Shown here one piece after another: positions 25,850 to 33,870 of a stretch of 64,000 nt of DNA. Below the pieces are notes generated by a model, which saw only the letters and a list, made by a program, of their open reading frames with translations, ran no database searches and was not told the DNA's origin. Where the stretch lies: assembly GCA_965371245.1 (NCBI GenBank), contig CBDUXT010000019.1, positions 1 through 64,000 on the forward strand. The letters are read 5' to 3'. Both the position numbers and the translations under genes were made by a program. The stretch is from CBDUXT01 sp965371245 (lineage in GTDB: Bacteria; Planctomycetota; Phycisphaerae; UBA1845). Positions within the stretch are counted from its first letter, which is position 1. Each line of letters begins with the position of its first letter.

Positions 25850-27280
25850 TCAAACCGACAGCTCACTTTCCGCCGCCAACGACTTTCGGTATCGGCGACG
25901 GATGGGCGTTACGAACTCTTTGACAAACTCGTCCACCTGCTGCGGCGCGCGGCCGACGTACCGCCGGGCGTCGGTGGCCGTCTTGAGGTTGATGCCGGCA
26001 AACGCGGCGTCGCCCGCAAGACGGTCCAGCAGGTCGTTGTCTTTTCCCTCGATCTTGACCCGTGCGCCGGCCGCTTGGGCGTGTTGGCGAATCCGTTCGT
26101 GAAGCGCCTGGCGATCCCCGCCGGCCGCGGTAGCCGCCATGAGGATGTTCTCGCTGGCCATGAACGGCAACTCGGCGCTGAGATGGGCCTCGATCACCTT
26201 GGGATAGACCACCAGGCCGGTCGCCACGTTGGTTACCAGACGGAGCATGCCATCGGTAGCCAGGAACGCCTCCGGGATGGTGATCCGTTTGTTGGATGAG
26301 TCATCCAGGGTGCGTTCGAACCACTGCTCGGCCGCCGTTTGTAGCGGCGACTGCACGAGCGAGAGCACGAACCTCGCCAGCCCCGTCGCTCGCTCGCAGC
26401 GCATGGGGTTGCGCTTGTAGGGCATCGCGCTGGACCCTACCTGTTTCTTCTCGAATGGCTCCTCCATCTCCTTGAGGTTCGCCAGCAGACGCACGTCGTT
26501 GGCGAACTTGTGCACGCTGGCTGCGACGCCGCCGAGTGCGGACACCACCTGTGCATCGACCTTGCGCGAGTAGGTCTGCCCGGTGATTGGCTCAACGCGG
26601 TTAAAAGCGAGCTGCCTGGCGACGTCCGCCTCCAGCTTGCGGACCTTGGCGTGGTTCCCGCCGAGCAACGACAGGAAGCTTGCCTGGGTGCCGGTCGTAC
26701 CCTTCACGCCGCGAAATCGCAGTTCGCCCAGCCGGTGTTCGAGGTCGTCCAGGTCACGGACGAAGTCGTAGCACCACAGCGCCGCCCGCTTACCCACCGT
26801 GGTGACCTGAGCCGGCTGATAGTGTGTGTAGCCCAGCGTCGGAAGACTCCGGTGCTTCTTGGCGAAGCGAGCCAGCGCGTCGATCGCGCCGCCGAGCCAT
26901 TCGGCGATTCGATGGAGCGCTTCGCGCATGATGATCAGGTCGGCATTATCAACAATGAACGCGCTGGTGGCGCCCAGGTGCAGGATTCCGCGGGCGTTGG
27001 GTGCGACATCGCCCCAGGCGTGCAGATGGGCCATGACGTCGTGCCGGAGGCGCTTTTCGTGTCGGGCGGCCGCCGCGAAGTCGATCGTGTCGAGTGTGCG
27101 TTTCAGCGCGTTGATCTGGCGCGCCGTGATGTTCAGTCCCGCCCGCCGCTGGGCCTCAGCCAGCGCCAGCCACAGCCTGCGCCAGGTGACGATGCGATGG
27201 CGCGGAGAGAACAGTTCGCTCATCGCCGTCGATGCATACCGTGTGACAAGCGGAGATTCGTACGTGTCGTGCCTGGCCAT
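25850..27280 (-). CDS. purB: Adenylosuccinate lyase
   Basis: A 476-residue fumarase/aspartase-superfamily enzyme that releases fumarate in two purine steps (SAICAR to AICAR, and adenylosuccinate to AMP). The superfamily signature SSAMPYKRNP is present, with THYQPAQVTTVGKR and HLGATSAFIVDNAD supplying other active-site segments. The ATG at 27280 starts MARHDTYESPLVTRYAS; a TTG one codon upstream is ignored. It pairs functionally with purA at 9706 although the genes are separate. Confidence 0.95.
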   Translation of the reverse strand: MARHDTYESPLVTRYASTAMSELFSPRHRIVTWRRLWLALAEAQRRAGLNITARQINALKRTLDTIDFAAAARHEKRLRHDVMAHLHAWGDVAPNARGILHLGATSAFIVDNADLIIMREALHRIAEWLGGAIDALARFAKKHRSLPTLGYTHYQPAQVTTVGKRAALWCYDFVRDLDDLEHRLGELRFRGVKGTTGTQASFLSLLGGNHAKVRKLEADVARQLAFNRVEPITGQTYSRKVDAQVVSALGGVAASVHKFANDVRLLANLKEMEEPFEKKQVGSSAMPYKRNPMRCERATGLARFVLSLVQSPLQTAAEQWFERTLDDSSNKRITIPEAFLATDGMLRLVTNVATGLVVYPKVIEAHLSAELPFMASENILMAATAAGGDRQALHERIRQHAQAAGARVKIEGKDNDLLDRLAGDAAFAGINLKTATDARRYVGRAPQQVDEFVKEFVTPIRRRYRKSLAAESELSV

Positions 27281-27465
27281 CAATTCCGTCGGCTGCGTTC
27301 TTAAGCAGGGGCTGACCGCCGGCCCCCGTTGAGGTTAAGGTATTGTACTCAATTGACGCTGTCGGGCTAGAGCCGTCGAAGGGCACGGTCCCGTGGCTTG
27401 AGCGCTTGTCCATCGGGCGCGGACGCATTGCGCATTGCGTGATGCGCTCGGAAAGGGAGTAGGCC

Positions 27466-28152
27466 ATGTGTCTTCACGTGAAGCGAGCTGTACCAGTGAT
27501 GTCGTTTGGATGGTTGTTGCCGGCGTTGCTGGTCGTCGGATGTACGGTCCCCGCGTCGCAGACGCCGGACCCGGACGCGACGATGGACCCCGACCCGGTG
27601 GACGAACTCCGTCCGCGGGTACTCATCGAGACCAACCTGGGCAACATCACGATCGAGCTGAATCGTGAGGCCGCGCCGCTGCACACCGAAAACTTCCTCG
27701 CCTACGTCGATGAGGGCTTCTACGACGGTGTTCTTTTTCACAGGGTGGTGTGCTCGCCGAACGTCGTAACGGGTGGGTGCGATCCGTTCGTCATCCAAGG
27801 GGGTGGCATCGTTCGCACGGACGGACAACTGACGTTGAAGCCGCCGACGCGCGACCCGGTCATGTCTGAAGCCGGCAACGGATTGAGCAACGCAACCGTA
27901 AACTCCGTGTCGCTGGCGCTTTCCGGAAGTGATGTCAACTCCGGAACCTCGCAGTTTTTCATCAACCTTCGGGACAACAGCTTCCTCGACGACGCGGGCT
28001 TCACCGTCTTCGGGCAGGTGATTTCGGGGATGGATATCCTGGACGCGATGCTCGACGTCCAGACGCAACTCAACCTCTTTGCCCCGCCGGGTGAAGCGTC
28101 GCTTCCAGTTGAAGACATCGTGATGCAGCGCGTCGCCCGGGTCGCCCCCTGA
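27466..28152 (+). CDS. Cyclophilin-type peptidyl-prolyl isomerase, lipoprotein
   Basis: A 228-residue exported isomerase that speeds proline cis-trans changes in folding envelope proteins. The N-terminus carries a lipobox (LLVVGC), followed by a Pro/Asp-rich linker. The cyclophilin fold (about residues 52-225) shows ETNLGNITIELNREAAP, GFYDGVLFHRV with the catalytic Arg, FVIQGGGI, SGTSQFFINL and FGQVISGMDIL. The ATG at 27466 follows GGGAG at a good distance; an ATG 11 codons later would also keep the signal peptide. Confidence 0.9.
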   Translation: MCLHVKRAVPVMSFGWLLPALLVVGCTVPASQTPDPDATMDPDPVDELRPRVLIETNLGNITIELNREAAPLHTENFLAYVDEGFYDGVLFHRVVCSPNVVTGGCDPFVIQGGGIVRTDGQLTLKPPTRDPVMSEAGNGLSNATVNSVSLALSGSDVNSGTSQFFINLRDNSFLDDAGFTVFGQVISGMDILDAMLDVQTQLNLFAPPGEASLPVEDIVMQRVARVAP

Positions 28153-28180
28153 CGCCTCCGGGGGGACGAATCCGTCGAAT

Positions 28181-28250
28181 CAGAGCCGCAGGCGCCAGCC
28201 TGCGGACCGCGGCGCCGGGATGTCAACGGGCTCGCGCCCGGTTCTCTGAG
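28181..28250. repeat. Composite intergenic palindrome, short copy
   Basis: CAGAGCCGCAGGCGCCAGCC, then TGCGGACC, then ACGGGCTCGCGCCCGG and TTCTCTGA. Same order as at 11890-11993 but with only one CGGGCTCGCGCCCG hairpin, so the longer copy has an internal duplication. Confidence 0.7.
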
Positions 28251-28261
28251 TAGCAAGAAGG

Positions 28262-28445
28262 GGGTGCATGACCGAATCGGCGGGCAGTTTTCAGAGCACG
28301 GGGCGCGAGCCCCGTGACCGGTCTGGTATCGTAGAAGCCCCATGCTTGTTCACATCGTGTCCGAGGGCTTGCGCCCACGGCTCTGACCCGGCGTGCCGCC
28401 CTCAAGATGGCCTTGCACGCCCCGCCAAGACTGTCACACGCCCGC
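28262..28445 (+). repeat. Dispersed repeat of about 200 bp, copy 2
   Basis: Same block order as 20366-20571. Compared with copy 1 it lacks about 20 bases after TTTTCAGAGCAC and carries scattered substitutions. Both copies are on the plus strand and lie between genes. Confidence 0.75.
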
Positions 28446-28450
28446 AAGAA

Positions 28451-28474
28451 GGTGCGTCCGGGACGCACCCTACC
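28451..28474. repeat. GGTGCGTCCGGGACGCACC palindrome
   Basis: A perfect 8-bp-plus stem, followed by CTACC. It is the same sequence family as 25052-25078, but only its right outer end (CCCTACC) is kept. Confidence 0.6.
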
Positions 28475-28587
28475 GGGCAGTCGCCAAGCGGCGTACAATG
28501 ATAGAGTGCATGGCTGGACGCGGGGTGGTCGATGTTGTGGACGTCAATCGACCCGTGTGGCGAAAACGAACCTAGAGCGACTCCGAC

Positions 28588-29701
28588 ATGAAGTACGAAG
28601 CCCCCAGCGCAACCCTTCAAGACCTTACCGCCCGAATCATCGCCATTCGGGACTCTCTTTGACTTTCCGACCAAGGTGGCGGCCCTCGAAGCGGTCGAGG
28701 GCGAGATGGCCGCCTCCAACTTCTGGGATAACCCCGAGGCCGCCCAGCAAACCGTCGGTCGATTCAAGGCCTTAAAGGCCGTCGTCGATCCCGTGCGCAG
28801 TGCGCTCACCCGGCGCGACGACCTGGGGGCCATGCTCGAGCTGCTTGCCGACGAGGACGACCCCGAGGTCAGCGCCGAGGTGGATGAGGGGCTCACCAAG
28901 ATGGTCGCCGAGGTGGAGCGGATCGAGCTGTTGACCCTTCTGTCGGGTCCCAACGACGCGCGCAACTGTTTCTTCAACATCCAGGCGGGTACCGGCGGGG
29001 CCGACGCCTGCGACTGGGCCGAGATGCTTCTGCGGCTCTACCTTCGCTACTTCGAGCGTGGCGGTTACGACGTGGAGGAGTTGGCCCTGCGGCACGGCGA
29101 GGAGGCCGGCATCCAGTCGTGCAGCCTGCTGGTCAAAGGGCCCCACGCCTTCGGCTACCTCTCGTGCGAAACGGGCGTTCACCGCCTGGTTCGCATCTCG
29201 CCGTTCAGCGCACAGGGCAAGCGCGAGACGAGCTTTGCCTCGGTGGATGTCCAGCCGGAGATGGAGGACATCGATATCGAGATCGACTGGGACGTCGAGG
29301 TGCGCGAGGACACCTACCGAGCCAGCGGCAAAGGCGGCCAGCACGTCAACAAGACTTCGTCGGCCGTCAGGCTGACCCACCTGGAAACAAGCATCGTTGC
29401 GCAGTGTCAGAGTGAACGATCACAGCACAAAAACCGTGCCACCGCGCGGCGCATGCTGCTGTCGCGTCTCTATCAGGTGGAGCAGGCCAAGCGCGACAGC
29501 GAACTGTCGAAGCTCTACAGCGAAAAGGGTCAGATCGGCTGGGGTAACTCGATCCGCAGCTATTTCCTCTACCCCGAGCAGCGAGTCAAGGACGCGCGAA
29601 CCGGCGAAACCACGGCCGACACCCAGGGCGTGCTCGATGGAGATATCCAACGCTTCCTTGACGCGGAGCTTCGGCGGCGGACCGCGGCGCGGCATAAGTA
29701 G
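28588..29701 (+). CDS. prfB: Peptide chain release factor 2, with programmed +1 frameshift
   Basis: Release factor reading UGA and UAA, 370 residues after frameshifting. Frame 0 starts at ATG 28588 and reads 24 codons to CTT TGA at 28657-28662. Skipping the T at 28660 continues as GAC TTT CCG and gives the full protein. CTTTGAC is the classic autoregulatory slip site of prfB. The upstream helper SD is weak (CGGGAC, six bases off). The GGQ hydrolysis motif is at residues 249-251 (GKGGQHVNKTSS), SPF of the recognition loop appears as VRISPF, and GTGGADACDWAEM is typical of RF2. Confidence 0.95.
28657..28663 (+). promoter_or_regulatory. Programmed +1 frameshift site of prfB (CTTTGAC)
   Basis: The in-frame TGA at 28660-28662 directly follows CTT at codon 24. 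A slip of one base restores the long frame. Low RF2 favours the slip, so the site regulates RF2 level. The family mechanism is established; here it is read directly from the two frames. Confidence 0.92.
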
Positions 29702-29792
29702 CCGGCGTTTTTGCGGCCTGTCGATCGCGCCGCTATGATCTTGCGGTCGCCGGCCCCCTGTAGCGGTCGGCCTTAGCGCTCCACGACGGCGA

Positions 29793-30200
29793 GTGACCCT
29801 TGTGACATTGGACGAATGCCAGGAATTGCCGAATCAATCCCGGTGGACGCGGCAGCGAGCATCAAAGCTGTTGGTCGTGGGGGCGCTCCTCTCTGGAGGA
29901 ACGCTCTGCGGAACCGTGTTCCTTGCGGTGGGTGCGTCGTTCACCGCGGGCGGCCTGCCCGTGCCGCCGTATTGGCTTCAACTGGTGCTGATCAGCACGG
30001 TGCTTCTCGCCTTTTTCGTGGGGGTCGCCCTGCTGTTCGCCGGGCTGGTCGGCTGCGCACTGTTGCCCTGCGCCCAGCGCGATCGGGAGGGCGCCTGTTC
30101 AACATGCGGCTACGACCTTCGAGGCCTGCCGGACCCGCGTTGTCCGGAATGTGGCACCGAATGCAGCCGCGCCGACCTGGAGGCCGCGGGGCAGCACTAG
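29793..30200 (+). CDS. Small membrane protein with C-terminal zinc ribbon
   Basis: A 135-residue protein with two membrane helices (LLVVGALLSGGTLCGTVFLA and LVLISTVLLAFFVGVALLFA) and a C-terminal zinc ribbon: CSTCGYDLRGLPDPRCPECG, four cysteines as CxxC...CxxC. The CGYDLRG...CPECG ribbon is very common at the ends of planctomycete membrane proteins, and its role is unknown. The start is a GTG at 29793. It follows prfB by about 90 bp and may share its transcript. Confidence 0.7.
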   Translation: MTLVTLDECQELPNQSRWTRQRASKLLVVGALLSGGTLCGTVFLAVGASFTAGGLPVPPYWLQLVLISTVLLAFFVGVALLFAGLVGCALLPCAQRDREGACSTCGYDLRGLPDPRCPECGTECSRADLEAAGQH

Positions 30201-30228
30201 TGCATCGTCACGCGTAAACTTGCGGGTT

Positions 30229-30309
30229 GGGTGGCCCGTGGCTTTAGCCGTGGGGGACGCGAATCCGGAGACCATTCGAGTCCCCCACCTCTAAAGAGGT
30301 GGGCCACCC
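30229..30309. repeat. GGGTGGCCC...GGGCCACCC nested palindrome
   Basis: The outer stem GGGTGGCCC/GGGCCACCC encloses GTGGGGGAC/GTCCCCCAC and an inner CACCTCTAAAGAGGTG hairpin, plus GGCTTTAGCC on the left arm. It lies between the convergent zinc-ribbon and LuxR genes. Confidence 0.65.
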
Positions 30310-30378
30310 ACCGAGCAAACCCGCAGATTCAAGGTTGACCAGATACTAGTAGCGCGCACGCCGCCTGTCGTTTAGCAA

Positions 30379-30400
30379 AATCCCATCCAAAGGTGGGATT
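30379..30400 (-). terminator. Candidate terminator of the LuxR gene
   Basis: On the minus strand AATCCCA and TGGGATT form a stem around an eight-base loop, followed by TTTGC. It lies about 100 bp beyond the stop codon at 30506. The T-run is short, so efficiency is uncertain. Confidence 0.4.
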
Positions 30401-30505
30401 GCGGCCGGGCACTTCGCACCCGTACCATGTCTTCCGAAGTCGCGGCCCCGACCAGGCGTGTGAAACGACGCCAACGCGGTGACCGCGAACGCAAAGGCCT
30501 ACGGC

Positions 30506-30925
30506 TCAAGTACCGCCCTGGACGGCGGCCGCGACGGCCGCTCGGTTGGGCAGATCCGTCTTCACCAGGATGCGATGCATGTGGTCTTTGACCGTCGGGA
30601 GTGAGATGAAAAGCCGTTTGGCGATCTGCTTGTTGCTCAGCCCTTCCGCCACCAGGGCCGCCACTTCGCGCTCGCGCTTGGAAAGCACGACCAGGCAGGG
30701 AGCCTCCCGCCGCTCGGCGGGCATGCGAAGCACCACCATCGGAGCGCCCAGGGCTTCGGTCGCCTGGAAGTCCACCGTGACGCCGGCATCGAGTTGTACG
30801 TCGCGAGCCAACTCGACCAGCTTTTCTATCGGTACGGCTCGGCCGTTGCCGTCGTGCATTGATTGGACCAAGGCGCGGAGCCGCGCAAGGGTGGTCGAAT
30901 CGAGCGTAGGAAAATGTCCGGGCAT
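30506..30925 (-). CDS. LuxR-type HTH transcriptional regulator
   Basis: A 139-residue protein. The C-terminal LuxR HTH (about residues 75-135) reads LSKREREVAALVAEGLSNKQ and IAKRLFISLPTVKDHMHRIL. The N-terminal 70 residues are not a receiver domain: no phosphoacceptor Asp pattern is seen, so the input is unknown. The frame is open to 30967, but the ATG at 30925 starts MPGHFPTLDSTTLARLRALV and has GGA nine bases upstream. It is divergent from the SnoaL-like gene with only 44 bp between start codons, which suggests it controls that gene. Confidence 0.8.
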   Translation of the reverse strand: MPGHFPTLDSTTLARLRALVQSMHDGNGRAVPIEKLVELARDVQLDAGVTVDFQATEALGAPMVVLRMPAERREAPCLVVLSKREREVAALVAEGLSNKQIAKRLFISLPTVKDHMHRILVKTDLPNRAAVAAAVQGGT

Positions 30926-30969
30926 TGGCAGCGTTTCCAATGCCCATCTTACCAGAAAGGAACACAACC

Positions 30970-31359
30970 ATGCCAGTGAGTGAACAGGACCGAAGCGTCG
31001 TGGAAGCGATGTTCAAGGCGATGCAGGCGGGGGCGTCCGGTGAACGGGACATGATGGCCCTCTTTTCCGACGACGCCGTTTTTATCGAACCCTTTACCGG
31101 AACGCCCATTACGCACACGGGCAAGTCGGCCATCCGCGAGAGCTTCCTCGGCATGTGGAAGGAACCGGCTCCCGACCTCAAGCTGATGGTCGATCGCGTC
31201 GATCTCGACGGCGACCACATCCGGGCGGACTGGACATGCACGTCGCCGGTCTTCCCGAGCCCGATGCGCGGGCACGATCTGTTCACGATCGCCGACGGCA
31301 AGATCACCCGGCTCGAGATCATCGTCACCGACATGCCGCCGATGGGTCCGCCGCGGTAG
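30970..31359 (+). CDS. SnoaL-like / NTF2-fold protein
   Basis: A 129-residue cytoplasmic protein with the NTF2/SnoaL cone fold: a helical start (SVVEAMFKAMQAGASGERDM), MALFSDDAVFIEPFTG, TGKSAIRESF and the beta strands DGDHIRADWTCTS and DLFTIADGKITRLEI. Such proteins bind or isomerise small hydrophobic ligands; no catalytic residue can be assigned. The ATG at 30970 follows AAAGGAA. It is divergent from the LuxR gene and 55 bp upstream of the beta-barrel protein gene, with which it may form an operon. Confidence 0.78.
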   Translation: MPVSEQDRSVVEAMFKAMQAGASGERDMMALFSDDAVFIEPFTGTPITHTGKSAIRESFLGMWKEPAPDLKLMVDRVDLDGDHIRADWTCTSPVFPSPMRGHDLFTIADGKITRLEIIVTDMPPMGPPR

Positions 31360-31414
31360 GGGGCTACTGGGTTCTTTGGCGAACTGGATACGATCGATTG
31401 CCAGGAGGAACATC

Positions 31415-31996
31415 ATGATCGCCACGACCATCACGCGACGCCACATGCGTGTCACCGTCTCGGCAGCGGCTGTTCTGCTGGCCACAACCGCCTATGCCGT
31501 CCAGCAGCGACGGGGGGCTAGTCGAGAGGCTTCAGACCCGTGGGCGCCCATCAACTTCCTGGTGGGTTCCTGGGAGGGCACCGGTTCGGGTCAGCCGGGG
31601 GAATCACGCATCGAACGACACTATGAACGGGTTCTTCAAGATCAGTTCATCCACGGCACCAACCGGTCCGTCTTCGATCCGCAGAAAGCCAACCCCTCCG
31701 GCGAGGTTCACGAGGACTGGTCCATGTTCAGCTTCGACCGCTCGCGAAAGCGGATCGTCCTGCGGCAGTTCCACACCGAGGGGTACATCACCCAATACGT
31801 CCTGTCGGATGTCCGCGACGGCGGCAAGACCCTCGTGTTCGAGACCGAGGCCATCGAGAACGGCATGCCGCGCATGAAGGCGCGCTACATCTATAACCTG
31901 CTCAGCAACGACGAGTTCACCGAGAGCTTCGAGTTGGCCATGTCCGGTGGCGCGCTCAAGCCCTGCGTGACGACGCACATGATGCGGAAGAAGTGA
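31415..31996 (+). CDS. Secreted lipocalin-like beta-barrel protein (DUF1579/THAP4-type)
   Basis: A 193-residue exported protein. An N-terminal signal peptide (TVSAAAVLLATTAYA) precedes a beta-barrel-like domain starting INFLVGSWEGTGSGQPGESR, the opening strand pattern of DUF1579 and THAP4-like/nitrobindin barrels. Later blocks are MFSFDRSRKRIVLRQFHTEG and LVFETEAIENGMPRMKARY. Haem or lipid binding is possible in those families but not shown here. The strong AGGAGG before the ATG at 31415 fixes the start. Confidence 0.72.
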   Translation: MIATTITRRHMRVTVSAAAVLLATTAYAVQQRRGASREASDPWAPINFLVGSWEGTGSGQPGESRIERHYERVLQDQFIHGTNRSVFDPQKANPSGEVHEDWSMFSFDRSRKRIVLRQFHTEGYITQYVLSDVRDGGKTLVFETEAIENGMPRMKARYIYNLLSNDEFTESFELAMSGGALKPCVTTHMMRKK

Positions 31997-32095
31997 CGCG
32001 GTCGCGGCGGGTGGCGCCGACCCGCAACCGCTTGTCCCTGTCAGCGATCGACTTGCGGAAGGGTGTCAACGCGCGCAGAACCCCGCGGTTCGCGG

Positions 32096-33007
32096 CTACT
32101 TCGGCGCTGCGATGTTCTCGCGCTCGTGCCGATGGCCGGCAGGGTCGCGAGGCCGATGCGATGTCGTTCGCGGTGGGCGCTCCATCAGGAAGCACACGCG
32201 GTCGAGATCGCGCGGGTTGACCGTGCGTTTGAGAATCTCTTTGGCCTGACGCAGGTCGGTTCGCCGGGTCAGGTGCGTCAGGATGATCGAGGCGTTGGGG
32301 ATGGCCTCGAGAACTCTCGGCAGGTCCCTGACGTGAATGTGCCGGCCCGCCCGTGCCCGCGTAATGTGCTCTCGCTCGAAGAACGTACATTCCACCAGGA
32401 CCACGCGGCTCGTTCGAACGAAGTCGTGTTCCAGGAAGGCTCCGATGGCCGTGTCCCCGGTGTTGGTGATCAGCGGAGCCTCGATTCGCGCCACGATCTC
32501 CACACCTTGCTTCTTGAGTTCCACGAGATGCGGCCCGGATTTTCCGTGGAACTCTGCTTTGAGTTTGTGGCGTACCTCAATCAGCGTGTACCCCAGTGCG
32601 CAGGCCCCGTGGTTGACGTCAAACGGCCGGATCAGCAGGTTGCGGCGGATGGACACGTCCTCCAGCGGCTCGACGGCGCAGAGGTCCATCGGCGAGTGGT
32701 GCCCCTCGATGTCGGCCCACACGCCCATCAGGGCTTGAATCGGCTGCGCCAACCCGCGATGGACGATCACCCGCCCCGTGGGGTTGCCCACGAACGCCCG
32801 CTGTGAAAAGTAGTACGCCAGACCGGCTGCGTGGTCCATGTGCCCGTGGGTCAGGCAGATCGTGTCGATGGAGATGACCTCGCGCGGTGCCCGGCCGATG
32901 TCAAAGCAGACGTTGTACTCGGGCGCGGCGATGACGGTCTCCTCGCCGGCCAGCGAGAATCCTTCAATCCGAATGCCTGCGACATCTTTTCGTATTAGCC
33001 GTGCCAT
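32096..33007 (-). CDS. RNase Z-like metallo-beta-lactamase-fold hydrolase
   Basis: A 303-residue MBL-fold protein. The metal motif is LTHGHMDHAAG (H54, H56, D58, H59). Downstream are HGACALGYTLIE, TNTGDTAIG for the bridging Asp, CTFFEREH and ILTHLTRR, typical of RNase Z/ElaC-like proteins that process tRNA 3' ends or act on related phosphodiesters. The tRNA-processing role is inferred; the flexible exosite arm of true RNase Z is not clear. The ATG at 33007 is used because the 31 codons before it lack homology. Confidence 0.8.
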   Translation of the reverse strand: MARLIRKDVAGIRIEGFSLAGEETVIAAPEYNVCFDIGRAPREVISIDTICLTHGHMDHAAGLAYYFSQRAFVGNPTGRVIVHRGLAQPIQALMGVWADIEGHHSPMDLCAVEPLEDVSIRRNLLIRPFDVNHGACALGYTLIEVRHKLKAEFHGKSGPHLVELKKQGVEIVARIEAPLITNTGDTAIGAFLEHDFVRTSRVVLVECTFFEREHITRARAGRHIHVRDLPRVLEAIPNASIILTHLTRRTDLRQAKEILKRTVNPRDLDRVCFLMERPPRTTSHRPRDPAGHRHERENIAAPK

Positions 33008-33210
33008 GGTTCGATCCGCCCCGAAAACCGGGCCTCGTCCGTGCGACGTCGGCCGTTCAGCCTTGTTCCGCCGGACCGACCAGCTTAGGCGATTTGACAC
33101 GCTACATCCAGGGGTTGTACGCTTCGGGCTGTCGATGTGTAGAGGCCGTGGGCGTCGTAACGGACCTGTTGTCGGCCCGCATCGAGTTCGTCCCTTCGCA
33201 CTGATACGTC

Positions 33211-33702
33211 ATGCTCTGTCCCTCGTGCAAGGCCAATGACAACAAGGTGGTTGACTCTCGGGTCACCGAAGGCGGCCTGGCCGTCCGGCGGCGCCGCGAG
33301 TGCCTCGTCTGCAACCGCCGCTTCACCACCAAGGAGCGCCTCGAAGAGGAGCTTCGCCTCACCGCCATCAAAACCAACCAGCAGCGCGTGCCCTACGAGC
33401 GCGAGAAGATCCTCCACGGCGCGGAACGGGCGTGCTACAAGCTGGACGTCTCCGAGGATCAGCTCCAGCAACTCGTCGATCGCGTCGAGGAAGACCTGTT
33501 CGCCAACCACGACCGCGAAGTGACCACCGAACAGATCGGCCAATACGTCGGCCTGCAGCTTCGCCGCCTGAACCAGGTCGCCTACGTTCGCTTCATGAGC
33601 GTACACCGCAAGTACGCAACCATCGACGAGTTCATCGAGGAGATCGGCGACATACGCGTTCGCGCCGCGCAGGACAATCCGTCACAGAAATCACTTTTCT
33701 GA
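33211..33702 (+). CDS. nrdR: Transcriptional repressor NrdR
   Basis: A 163-residue regulator that represses ribonucleotide reductase genes when dATP is bound. The zinc ribbon uses C3, C6, C31 and C34 (MLCPSCK and RECLVCNRRF). The ATP-cone follows (about residues 49-139), including QRVPYEREKILHGAERACYK and VAYVRFMSVHRKYATIDEF. Length is normal. The ATG at 33211 is the only start that keeps the ribbon intact. No nrd genes are in the window, so it works in trans. Confidence 0.95.
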   Translation: MLCPSCKANDNKVVDSRVTEGGLAVRRRRECLVCNRRFTTKERLEEELRLTAIKTNQQRVPYEREKILHGAERACYKLDVSEDQLQQLVDRVEEDLFANHDREVTTEQIGQYVGLQLRRLNQVAYVRFMSVHRKYATIDEFIEEIGDIRVRAAQDNPSQKSLF

Positions 33703-33728
33703 TGCCGTTTCCAAGAAGGTTGGCCGGG

Positions 33729-33820
33729 TGGCATGGTCCACGCTTGCGTGGCCATGCGACCGCGTAGGTCGGGCTCGGCCCGACGTCTTCGGAGTTTCCG
33801 TCGGGCGGAGCCCGACCTAC
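33729..33820. repeat. Two adjacent palindrome families after nrdR
   Basis: GTGGCATGGTCCACGCTTGC then GTGGCCATGC (33729-33758) is an exact inverted copy of the 30 bases at 38831-38860. Next, GTAGGTCGGGC and GCCCGACCTAC (33764-33820) bound two GTCGGGC hairpins in mirror order. Confidence 0.75.
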
Positions 33821-33870
33821 TCGACCGCGAATCGAATGGTTGTTGCTACTACGCTCCAGGTTGGCCTTTT

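Larger units (their letters stand above)
28153..28587. other. Intergenic region made almost entirely of repeats
   Basis: Holds three elements in a row: the composite CAGAGCCGCAGGC palindrome (28181-28250), copy 2 of the 200-bp dispersed repeat (28262-28445) and a GGTGCGTCCGGGACGCACC palindrome (28451-28469). The last 110 bp before prfB are unique and should contain its promoter and ribosome-binding site, neither of which is clear. Confidence 0.6.
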
